Positions 33,851 through 41,135 of a stretch of 64,000 nt of DNA are shown piece after piece. Position numbers and translations under genes: made by a program. The notes under the pieces were generated by a model that was not told where the DNA came from, did not search any database, and worked only from the letters and a program-made list of their open reading frames with translations. Source of the DNA: Anaerorhabdus sp964386325 (GTDB lineage Bacteria > Bacillota_I > Bacilli_A > Erysipelotrichales > Erysipelotrichaceae); assembly GCA_964386325.1 (NCBI GenBank), contig CAYLQY010000001.1, positions 62,001 to 126,000 of the forward strand, in the 5' to 3' direction. The first letter of the stretch is position 1, and each line of letters starts with the position of its first letter.

Positions 33851-34592
33851 TTTTCATTCCCATTTAGGGAAAACAAGATCGGGTGATTCAAATAATGCTC
33901 AACAGATGCAAGATGACTTAAAGAAATTCGGCATAGAAAAAGTGGGTATTGTTAGCTTGTCAGCCAATAGTATGCAAGAGAATAACGATATTATTTACGA
34001 TGCAATGAAAGCGCTTCCTGATTTTGTGGAAGGGTATGCGGATATTGATCCTAAAGATCCACAAGCCCATGCGGAAATAGATAGAACTTTAGGTGAGATG
34101 AAAATGAATGGGGTTAAATTCATGAGTTGGAAACATGGATATAACGTTGAAAATTGCCCACAGTTAGATGATGTGATAGATCATATTGTAAAGTATGGAG
34201 TTCATATTCAAATACATGGGGGAGCAAGTCCTTTATGCACACCAATAGTATGGTTGAAATATGCTAAGAAATATCCTAATCACCCATTTGTATTTACTCA
34301 TATCTGTGGTCGAGAATTTGGATCAACGTGTATTGAAGCAATAAAAAACATAGAAAATTTCTATGTTGAGACAAGTGCTAATATGGAAGTCGATATTTTA
34401 CTTCAAGCAAAAGAAGTTTTAGGAAGTAAAAGAATATTGTTTGGTACAGATTGGCCATATAAACCAACCAATATTGAAATTGAAAAATTATATCACTTAG
34501 GATTTACAGAGGAGGAACTAGAAGATGTATTTTATAAAAATGCCGAAAGAATTTGGCAATATGGAAAAATTAAGGATAGACAGAATCTTTAA
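33837..34592 (+). CDS. Amidohydrolase_2-family metal-dependent hydrolase, intact active site
   Basis: 251 residues from ATG 33837 behind GAGGTG, overlapping the GntR gene by 14 nt. It has the ligand set of the PF04909-type TIM barrel: HxH in YDFHSHLG on the first strand, His in HIQIHGGAS, His in FTHICG, and the catalytic Asp in FGTDWPYK. Family members are lactonases, decarboxylases and hydratases. The paralogue at 36739 lacks two of these residues. In this operon it probably acts on the imported phosphorylated compound; the reaction is unknown. Confidence 0.85.
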   Translation: MKRYDFHSHLGKTRSGDSNNAQQMQDDLKKFGIEKVGIVSLSANSMQENNDIIYDAMKALPDFVEGYADIDPKDPQAHAEIDRTLGEMKMNGVKFMSWKHGYNVENCPQLDDVIDHIVKYGVHIQIHGGASPLCTPIVWLKYAKKYPNHPFVFTHICGREFGSTCIEAIKNIENFYVETSANMEVDILLQAKEVLGSKRILFGTDWPYKPTNIEIEKLYHLGFTEEELEDVFYKNAERIWQYGKIKDRQNL

Positions 34593-34617
34593 TATAAAAA
34601 GAAAGGAGAAAAATTAG

Positions 34618-35106
34618 ATGAAAGTAACACACATGAGGATCGATGATAGATTGATCCATGGGCAAATTGTAACAGCTTGGATTGCAGCTTCTAAAGCAAC
34701 TACAATCATCGTGGCTGATGATGCAGCTAGTAAGGATGCAACCCAACAAATGCTGTTAAAACTAACAGTGCCCGCTGGAATCAATCTAATCATCAAATCT
34801 ATTAACGAGACAGCTGAACTATTAAACAATAATGCTTCTGAAGAAAGCATACTTTTAATTGTTCGAAATCCAGCATCTGCGTTAGCATTGTTTAAGCAAG
34901 GTTTTAGAACTCCTGTTTTGAATGTTGGAAATATTAGTAATTCAAAATCAGAAACAGGACGTAAATGTCTATTACCTTTCATATATGTTGAAGAACAAGA
35001 TGTGAAATGTTTACGTGAAATTGCGGAACTTGGAATTTCTTTAGATGTGCGAGCTGTACCTAATGACAAAAGTATCGACTGTCTTTCTTTAATTAAAAAT
35101 TTATAA
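34618..35106 (+). CDS. PTS mannose-family EIIB
   Basis: 162 residues behind AAAGGAG. The motif RIDDRLIHGQIV has the phosphorylated His14. NVGNISNSKSETGRK in the middle and LDVRAVPNDKS at the end are usual family segments. It is followed at 19 nt by EIIC and EIID; the EIIA is the last gene of this operon, at 39256. Confidence 0.93.
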   Translation: MKVTHMRIDDRLIHGQIVTAWIAASKATTIIVADDAASKDATQQMLLKLTVPAGINLIIKSINETAELLNNNASEESILLIVRNPASALALFKQGFRTPVLNVGNISNSKSETGRKCLLPFIYVEEQDVKCLREIAELGISLDVRAVPNDKSIDCLSLIKNL

Positions 35107-35125
35107 ACATTGAAAGGGGAACCAA

Positions 35126-35875
35126 ATGGAAGGTTTATTAGTTAAAGCTCTATTAGTAGCAATTTTTACATGGATAACGTTCTTCGATAAGTATTGTACA
35201 CAATTTTTTACTTATCGTCCAATTTTTGTTGGACCAATTGTTGGATTATTGATGGGAAATTTACAGATTGGTCTAGAAGTAGGTTGTATCATCGAATTGA
35301 TGTTCTTAGGACAAGTATTCGTAGGTACTGCGCTTCCACCAGAAGAAACATTCTCAACAATATTAGCGGCAGCATTTGCTTGTATTTCAGGATCAACAGA
35401 GGTTGCATTGGCAACTGCACTACCACTTGCGATTTTAGGGCAAATGGGTATGTATTTTAGAAATATGGTCCTTTGTGTATGGACTCAAAATAGATTAGAA
35501 GCTGCGGTTGAAAAAGGAAATCGTAGAGGAATTTGGATGAATTGTTTAATTCTACCTAATGTATTCAATTTAGTTTTATTTGCAATACCAGTATTCTTGG
35601 GTATTTATTTTGGTGCAGATATGGTGCAAGGAATTATTAATATGATTCCACAAGTTATCATTAATGGTTTAACTGTTGGAGGAAAAATAATTGGTGCTGT
35701 TGGATTAGCAATTCTAATTAAGTCAATTAATGTTAAAAATATTTGGCAATACTTTATCATTGGCTTTTTCTTCTCTAGCTACTTAAATATTAACCCAATT
35801 GGAATCACATTGATAGCAGTAGTTTGTGTTGCGATGGCATTTTATAATGACGCAAGACCACAAGGGAATGAGTAG
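35126..35875 (+). CDS. PTS mannose-family EIIC
   Basis: 249 residues with seven or so hydrophobic segments. Typical EIIC segments: TYRPIFVGPIVGLLMGNLQI and GTALPPEETFSTILAA. It forms the sugar channel with EIID, encoded 11 nt downstream. Here EIIC and EIID are separate genes, unlike the fused protein at 28053, so the two systems are not recent duplicates. Confidence 0.93.
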   Translation: MEGLLVKALLVAIFTWITFFDKYCTQFFTYRPIFVGPIVGLLMGNLQIGLEVGCIIELMFLGQVFVGTALPPEETFSTILAAAFACISGSTEVALATALPLAILGQMGMYFRNMVLCVWTQNRLEAAVEKGNRRGIWMNCLILPNVFNLVLFAIPVFLGIYFGADMVQGIINMIPQVIINGLTVGGKIIGAVGLAILIKSINVKNIWQYFIIGFFFSSYLNINPIGITLIAVVCVAMAFYNDARPQGNE

Positions 35876-35886
35876 GGGTATAATAT

Positions 35887-36720
35887 ATGACAGAAAATAA
35901 AGATCTTAGAAGAGTTAGTAAAAAGGATTTATGGAAGACTTACATTTACTCTCAAGCGTTTGTTAGTGGATTTAACTATTCAAAACAAGAGGCACCAGGA
36001 TTTGTTTTTTCAATGATGCCGGTTATTGAAAAGGTATATGAAAAAGAACCAGAGAAAATCGAAGCTTATCGAAGACATACAGAATTATTTTTGACGGAAG
36101 CTCGATTATCTCACTTTGTTATTGGTATGACAGCTGCAATGGAAGAAAGAAATGCGATTGATCAAGATATTGACCCTATTTCTATTAATGCAATTAAAGC
36201 GGCTCTAATGGGTCCTTTAGCGGGAATTGGTGATTCATTATATCATGGTACTCTTCGTCCTATCATGGCAGGATTAGCAGTTTCATTAGTTATTGGAAGT
36301 AATTATACAAGTATGGTAGGTCCATTCCTCTTTGTCATTGTTATGGCAGTGGTAGGACAATTATTACGATATTTCGGTATCTTTAAAGGATATGAAAAAG
36401 GTGTTGAATTTGTAGCAAAGGTTCAATCAAGTGGATTACTACAAAAGATGACACGTTATGCGGGAATTGCAGCATATGTAGTTATTGGGGGATTTGTTTA
36501 CAAGTTTGTAACAATCAATATTCCTTGGACATATAAAGCTGGTGAAACAATGGTAAGTATACAAACAGTTTTAAATGGAATGGTACCAGGTTTATTACCA
36601 TTACTTTATACATTATTAATGCTATATTTCATGGACAAAAAGAAAATGTCACCAGTGACACTAATGCTTATAACAATGGTTGTTGGGGTTATTGGTTGTG
36701 CACTAGGTATTCTAGCTTAG
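35887..36720 (+). CDS. PTS mannose-family EIID
   Basis: 277 residues. RRVSKKDLWKTYIYSQAF opens the protein as in other EIID subunits, and INAIKAALMGPLAGIGDSLY is the family signature. It ends with a membrane helix pair. It completes the permease with the EIIC 11 nt upstream. The second amidohydrolase gene follows after 18 nt. Confidence 0.93.
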   Translation: MTENKDLRRVSKKDLWKTYIYSQAFVSGFNYSKQEAPGFVFSMMPVIEKVYEKEPEKIEAYRRHTELFLTEARLSHFVIGMTAAMEERNAIDQDIDPISINAIKAALMGPLAGIGDSLYHGTLRPIMAGLAVSLVIGSNYTSMVGPFLFVIVMAVVGQLLRYFGIFKGYEKGVEFVAKVQSSGLLQKMTRYAGIAAYVVIGGFVYKFVTINIPWTYKAGETMVSIQTVLNGMVPGLLPLLYTLLMLYFMDKKKMSPVTLMLITMVVGVIGCALGILA

Positions 36721-36738
36721 TAGAAAGTGGGAATGGAT

Positions 36739-37482
36739 ATGATTATAGATTATCATTGTCATTTACCTTGGGATCGTGACAACGACCAATATTTAATTGA
36801 AAAATTAGTCGAAGACACTAAAGAAAATAATATTGATATGCGTGTAGTTTCAGCACTTGATGGATATTCAATTTCTGAACAAAATGATGCAGTGATATCT
36901 TTAGTTAAGAAATATCCAATGATGTTTATCGGATGTGCAATCATCAATCCGAAAGAAAAAAACTGTTTAGATGAATTAGATAGAGTAATCCAGAGTGGAG
37001 TAATTAAAGCTATTGAATTAGATTCATTAGCGCATAATTATTACCCGGAAAATGAAAAAAAGATAAATCAAATAATTGAAAAAGCAATTGAAAATAATCT
37101 AGTAATAAATGTATTTACAGGGTGGGGTCCGCGTACAATGCCAGCACAATGGGCGTTTTACGCTGAAAAATATCCAACAGCCAAAATTGTGCTTCTCCAC
37201 ATGGGAACAACAGATTTTGGTTATGGATGTGTTGAACTTGTTCCTCAATATAATAATCTTTATGTTGAGACAAGTTGTATGTATGAATTCCCAATTTTGC
37301 GAAAAGCTTTTTCAAAAATCGATTCATCAAAGTTTCTTTTTGGAACACATTATCCACATAAGTTTACAAAATGCTCAATTGAAGCTTTTGATCTTTTGAA
37401 TTTAAATGAAGGTTTTAGAAATAAGCTTTATTTTGAAAATGCAATTGAGATTCTCAGCTTGCATCAAGAGGGTCGAATGTAG
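36739..37482 (+). CDS. Amidohydrolase_2-family paralogue with altered metal/catalytic residues
   Basis: 247 residues from ATG 36739 (AAGTGG at 36725; ATG 36733 is an alternative). It is clearly related to the protein at 33837: HxH in IDYHCHLP, His in LLHMGTTDFG, and the shared segment LYVETSC. The third-strand His is replaced (VINVFTGWG against HIQIHGGAS), and the catalytic Asp position reads FGTHYPHK rather than FGTDWPYK. It may bind metal differently, catalyse another step or serve as a partner subunit. Its stop codon sits in the loop of a strong hairpin terminator. Confidence 0.8.
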   Translation: MIIDYHCHLPWDRDNDQYLIEKLVEDTKENNIDMRVVSALDGYSISEQNDAVISLVKKYPMMFIGCAIINPKEKNCLDELDRVIQSGVIKAIELDSLAHNYYPENEKKINQIIEKAIENNLVINVFTGWGPRTMPAQWAFYAEKYPTAKIVLLHMGTTDFGYGCVELVPQYNNLYVETSCMYEFPILRKAFSKIDSSKFLFGTHYPHKFTKCSIEAFDLLNLNEGFRNKLYFENAIEILSLHQEGRM

Positions 37483-37497
37483 ACCCTCTTGATTTTT
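37463..37497 (+). terminator. Strong hairpin with T run inside the operon
   Basis: ATCAAGAGGGTC and GACCCTCTTGAT form a perfect 12-bp stem with a 7-nt loop (37475-37481), overlapping the start of the T run TTTTT at 37493-37497. It overlaps the amidohydrolase stop, and the next ribosome site GGAGG begins at 37498. It probably reduces expression of the last three genes. Confidence 0.75.
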
Positions 37498-37506
37498 GGA
37501 GGAAAT

Positions 37507-38475
37507 ATGAAAAAAGAAGAAATTAGAATTTTACTTAATGATGAGATGAAACAAAGATTTGATGATATCACTTTGAGTAGAGTTTTAGGTGCAAATAAAC
37601 AAATCGATTTAATTATAGAAATGATTGTATCAATATTAGACGATACAACTTTAAGTAAAGAAGAAATGATATCAAATATTAAAAGTGTTGCATACTTTTT
37701 CCAAGAAACTCGTGGTCAAAATAGTAGAGCAATTTATAATGCGATTGCATTATTTTTATCAAGTTTAGATGAAGCTTCTGAACATAATATAGTCATAGAA
37801 AAAATGAAAAATGGGATTCAATCCTATCATGAAAAGTCGTTGAATGATACAAAAAAGATTGTGGAATTCACAACATCAATTTGCGAGAATTTACATACAA
37901 TTATGATTTTTGATTATTCAAGTACTGTAAATGAATTTGTAAAAGGATTGAAACATGAAATGACGATTTATATACCCGAAAGTAGAGCGCTGAATGGGGG
38001 AAAACCATTTGTTAAAGATGCAGTGGAAGGCAATCATAAAGTTCATTTTATTCCAGATACCACAATATTTCATTTCTTAAAAGAATGTGATGCAGCATTT
38101 ATGGGTGCTGAAACTATTTACCCTGATGGAACGGTATTTAATACGATTGGTTCAGATTTAGTTGCAGTTAGCTGTAAATATCAAGGTGTACCTTTCTATG
38201 CTTTAACACCACTAATGAAGATTGATGTTAGACCTGTTTATGGTCATATCCGTCTTTCACCAATGAGTTATGATTTTAAGTCAAGACTAGCATCTGATTG
38301 GGATGAAGAACTGAGTGATAGAATCAACTTTGAAGGTATAAAATTGATATCGGTTAAGCCGGAATTAATCACAGCAATTATTTGTGAAGAGGGAATAATT
38401 CCTTCAACATCTCTGTTTGAAATTGCGATGAATTATAATAGAAAATTGGAGAATAATTTATGCCAAGAGAAATAA
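37507..38475 (+). CDS. eIF2B/MtnA-fold (translation initiation factor 2B subunit-like) protein
   Basis: 322 residues from ATG 37507 behind GGAGG. The N-terminal helical part and C-terminal Rossmann-like part fit the eIF2B-alpha/MtnA/ribose-1,5-bisphosphate isomerase superfamily: YIPESRALNGGKPF, GAETIYPDGTVFNTIGSDLVA and FYALTPLMKID. The MtnA catalytic Cys motif (CNAG) is replaced by YSSTV, and GAD reads GAE. In bacteria such proteins isomerise sugar 1-phosphates, but these changes argue against an MtnA-type reaction. It overlaps the BtpA-family gene by 16 nt. Confidence 0.8.
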   Translation: MKKEEIRILLNDEMKQRFDDITLSRVLGANKQIDLIIEMIVSILDDTTLSKEEMISNIKSVAYFFQETRGQNSRAIYNAIALFLSSLDEASEHNIVIEKMKNGIQSYHEKSLNDTKKIVEFTTSICENLHTIMIFDYSSTVNEFVKGLKHEMTIYIPESRALNGGKPFVKDAVEGNHKVHFIPDTTIFHFLKECDAAFMGAETIYPDGTVFNTIGSDLVAVSCKYQGVPFYALTPLMKIDVRPVYGHIRLSPMSYDFKSRLASDWDEELSDRINFEGIKLISVKPELITAIICEEGIIPSTSLFEIAMNYNRKLENNLCQEK

Positions 38476-39263
38476 AATTCCCCGTGGCTTTAGCGATGAT
38501 ACAACCAGAACCATGTCCTGGAACATATCTCAATACTGGTATGGGAATTGATGAAATTATTACATTAGCGAAAAAAGAAGTTGAAATGCTGAAGTTATAT
38601 GGATTTGATGGTTACATAATTCAAAATAGAAATGATGCACCCATTAAACAAATTGCGAATCCTGAAACAATTGCGTATATGACAAAATTAGCGATTGAAT
38701 TAAAAAGAGATTTTCCTGATATGATTCAAGGGATTTTAATCAATTGGGATGGGGTTGCAAGTTTAGCGGTTGCCGATGCAGCAGATTCTGATTTTGTTAG
38801 AATTGAACACACCTATACTGGTTGTGAAGTGGGTTATGCGGGATTGATGAATGCGCAATGTGTAGAAGTATTAGAACTTAAAAAGCGATTAGGGTCAAAG
38901 ATGCCTATCTATGCCGATGTTCAAGAAATTCATTATGAACAATTATGTGGAAAGAGTGTTGTTGATAATGCTTGGGATACAGTAATGAATGCATTTGCTG
39001 ATGGTTTATTTTTAGGTGGCAAAAATCATGAAGAAAGTATTGAACTTATAAAGAATGTAAGAAAGAAATTAGGTACCAACATTCCTATTATGCTAAGTGG
39101 CGGAGCCACTGGTGATAACATTTCTGAAATTTTGAAATACTATGATGGAGTTAGTGTAGGAACATGGGTGAAAAATGGAAACATGAGAAATCCAATTGAT
39201 CCCAATAAAGCAAAAATATTCATTGATGCAGTCAAGAATTCAAAGAGAGAAATTTATGATTAA
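38460..39263 (+). CDS. BtpA/SgcQ-family TIM-barrel protein
   Basis: 267 residues behind GGAG. The BtpA/SgcQ family pattern is visible: VALAMIQPEPCPGTY at the start, EVEMLKLYGFDGYIIQN, IYADVQEIHYEQLCGKS, and the phosphate-binding end IMLSGGATGDNISEILKYYDG followed by GVSVGTWVKNG. E. coli SgcQ lies in a PTS operon of unknown substrate; BtpA in cyanobacteria affects photosystem I. The C-terminal motif suggests a phosphorylated ligand and possibly an aldolase or nucleosidase-like reaction. It overlaps EIIA by 8 nt. Confidence 0.85.
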   Translation: MPREIKFPVALAMIQPEPCPGTYLNTGMGIDEIITLAKKEVEMLKLYGFDGYIIQNRNDAPIKQIANPETIAYMTKLAIELKRDFPDMIQGILINWDGVASLAVADAADSDFVRIEHTYTGCEVGYAGLMNAQCVEVLELKKRLGSKMPIYADVQEIHYEQLCGKSVVDNAWDTVMNAFADGLFLGGKNHEESIELIKNVRKKLGTNIPIMLSGGATGDNISEILKYYDGVSVGTWVKNGNMRNPIDPNKAKIFIDAVKNSKREIYD

Positions 39264-39645
39264 GGTAATATTGACAGGTCATGGCCATTTTGCGTCGGGC
39301 ATGAAAAGTTCACTTGAACTTTTAAATGGTCCTAGTTTAGATGTAGTTGATATTGATTTTAAAGCAGGTGATTCTTTTGAAGAATTAGGTAACTCAATAA
39401 ATAAAATAGTTACAGACAATATTGAAGATGAATGGATTATTTTGACCGATATACCAGGTGGATCGCCTTTCAAGGCTGCAGCACTAGCTAAAATAAACAA
39501 TCCCAAAATACAGGTTTGCTCAGGATGTAACTTGCCTTTATTGATGGAGATTATCTTATCAAAAGATTATGCTGAAAACATAGATATACTTATAGATGGA
39601 GCAATCGAAAATTCAAAACAATCATTAACAAAATTAGTGTTATGA
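39256..39645 (+). CDS. PTS mannose-family EIIA
   Basis: 129 residues from ATG 39256, overlapping the BtpA gene by 8 nt. The phosphorylated His9 lies in ILTGHGHFASGM, and LTDIPGGSPFKAAA matches the second family motif. It is the EIIA of the PTS encoded at 34618-36720. It may also serve the EIIA-less PTS at 27572. It is the last gene of the operon, followed by a terminator. Confidence 0.92.
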   Translation: MIKVILTGHGHFASGMKSSLELLNGPSLDVVDIDFKAGDSFEELGNSINKIVTDNIEDEWIILTDIPGGSPFKAAALAKINNPKIQVCSGCNLPLLMEIILSKDYAENIDILIDGAIENSKQSLTKLVL

Positions 39646-39670
39646 AAATCCTTTCTAGTAAAGGATTTTT
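39644..39670 (+). terminator. Terminator after the nine-gene PTS operon
   Basis: AAAATCCTTT, a CTAGT loop and AAAGGATTTT form a perfect 10-bp stem followed by T. Confidence 0.8.
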
Positions 39671-39725
39671 CATTTCACCAGAAGGACTTATTTTAGTCTA
39701 GAATGAAGTTAAGGGCTTAATCAAT

Positions 39726-39754
39726 GAATTGTAGGTTTTTCTGTGCTACAATTC
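39726..39754. promoter_or_regulatory. Inverted repeat overlapping the promoter of the metal exporter gene
   Basis: GAATTGTAG (39726-39734) and CTACAATTC (39746-39754) are perfect 9-bp arms. The -10 box TACAAT (39747-39752), with TG upstream (extended -10), lies inside the right arm, so a bound repressor would block RNA polymerase. Confidence 0.6.
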
Positions 39755-39771
39755 AAACGATGGAGGGGACT

Positions 39772-40587
39772 ATGGATTTATTAATGGATGCAATATTAGA
39801 TACAATTAAAATAATTCCGTTTTTGTTTGTAACCTATATCGTTATAGAATGGATAGAACATAAAGCCAGTGAAAGGCTTATTGTTGGAATACAAAAGACT
39901 GCTAAATTTGGGCCATTGCTTGGAAGTGGGTTTGGTTTACTACCGCAATGTGGTTTTTCTTCAATAGCATCAACACTCTATGTTACACGCGTTTTATCGC
40001 TAGGTACACTCATTGCGATATACCTATCTACATCTGATGAAATGTTACCGATAATGATTTCAAATCAAGCACCACTAGATTTGATAGTCAAAATATTGAG
40101 TATTAAATTTGTGGTAGGTGTAGTAATAGGATATTTAATTGACTTAATATTAAGAAAGAAAAGAAAAGAAGAGATACATATTGATAATTTTTGTGAAAAT
40201 GAAGAATGTCATTGTGATGAAGATGGAATACTTGTTTCGGCAATTAAACATACATTAAAAATTGCATTTTATATATTTTTGATTACGTTTATTTTGAATA
40301 TTGGATTGAACTATATTAATTTAGAATCGATTTTATTATCATCACCTTTTATGACAACGATTGTTTCTGCTTTTGTGGGATTGATTCCAAACTGTGCTGC
40401 ATCAATTGTCATAACACAATTGTATTTGGATGGTTTTATGTCATTTGGAAGTATGATGGCAGGACTACTAACGAATGCGGGTGTAGGATTGTTAATATTA
40501 TTTAAAATTAATCATAACTTAAAAGAAAATTTTAGAATTGTTGGCATATTATTGGTGGTAGGAATAATTGTTGGCTTATTACTTTAG
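39772..40587 (+). CDS. Putative heavy-metal/manganese exporter (10TM ArsP_2-like family)
   Basis: 271 residues from ATG 39772 behind GGAGGGG. Two halves carry matching motifs, GLLPQCGFSSIAS and GLIPNCAASIVIT, so the protein is an internal duplication with about ten helices. The cytoplasmic loop between the halves has a Cys/acidic cluster (CENEECHCDEDG) suited to metal binding. The family is annotated as arsenic or manganese efflux. It has its own promoter with a palindrome over the -10 box. Confidence 0.8.
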   Translation: MDLLMDAILDTIKIIPFLFVTYIVIEWIEHKASERLIVGIQKTAKFGPLLGSGFGLLPQCGFSSIASTLYVTRVLSLGTLIAIYLSTSDEMLPIMISNQAPLDLIVKILSIKFVVGVVIGYLIDLILRKKRKEEIHIDNFCENEECHCDEDGILVSAIKHTLKIAFYIFLITFILNIGLNYINLESILLSSPFMTTIVSAFVGLIPNCAASIVITQLYLDGFMSFGSMMAGLLTNAGVGLLILFKINHNLKENFRIVGILLVVGIIVGLLL

Positions 40588-40601
40588 TAGTATGAATAAT
40601 G

Positions 40602-40624
40602 AAAGCGCGATGCGCTTTTTTTTT
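40602..40624 (+). terminator. Terminator after metal exporter gene
   Basis: AAAGCGC, a GAT loop and GCGCTTT with a run of nine T. Confidence 0.85.
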
Positions 40625-40625
40625 G

Positions 40626-40685
40626 TTGACAAAATAGGATAATGTACTAAAATAGTTCTTGTGTGAATAGTTCTAAAATGAACTA
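40626..40685 (+). promoter_or_regulatory. Promoter and MarR operator of the efflux operon
   Basis: TTGACA (40626-40631), 16 nt, TAAAAT (40648-40653). Just downstream are TAGTTC (40653-40658) and the inverted pair TAGTTC (40668-40673) and GAACTA (40680-40685), which cover the start of transcription. This is the usual place for autoregulation by MarR proteins. Confidence 0.7.
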
Positions 40686-40697
40686 ATTGGAGGGGCT

Positions 40698-41135
40698 ATG
40701 GATAATAATTTACTCTTAGTAAGTCGTTATTTTATGAAATTTTATGAGAGTTTTTGTGTTGACGTATGTAAGAAACATGACTTGGTTCAAATGGAAATGG
40801 ATATATTAGCATTTGTGGCTAATCATCCTGGATTGAATACTGCAAGTGATATTGTCGAAGTTAGAATGTTTACAAAATCAAATGTGTCTACAATGGTTGA
40901 ACAATTGATTCAAAAGGGTTTATTAGAAAGAGAAGAAGATAAGGAAGATCGCCGAAAAATTCATCTCATCATTAAGCCTAAAGCAAATCCAATTATCAAA
41001 GATATCAAGAAAATGCAACATCGGTTTTCAAAAGAATTAATGACAGGATTTAGTGAAGAAGAAGAAAAACTATTTGGTCAATTCATAGATCGAATGCTTT
41101 CTAATGTAATGGATGGAATAAGGAGAAACAAGTAA
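40698..41135 (+). CDS. MarR-family transcriptional regulator
   Basis: 145 residues behind GGAGGGG. The winged HTH includes TASDIVEVRMFTKSNVSTMV and the wing LEREEDKEDRRKIHL, both typical of MarR. It dimerises through terminal helices and releases DNA on binding small aromatic or antimicrobial compounds. It heads a MATE-ABC-ABC efflux operon and probably represses it through the repeats at 40653-40685. Its stop overlaps the MATE start. Confidence 0.93.
   Translation: MDNNLLLVSRYFMKFYESFCVDVCKKHDLVQMEMDILAFVANHPGLNTASDIVEVRMFTKSNVSTMVEQLIQKGLLEREEDKEDRRKIHLIIKPKANPIIKDIKKMQHRFSKELMTGFSEEEEKLFGQFIDRMLSNVMDGIRRNK

Noticed and set aside
34005..34018. Cre-like sequence TGAAAGCGCTTCCT
   Set aside because: It lies within the amidohydrolase coding region and misses the consensus at two positions; it is probably codon use.
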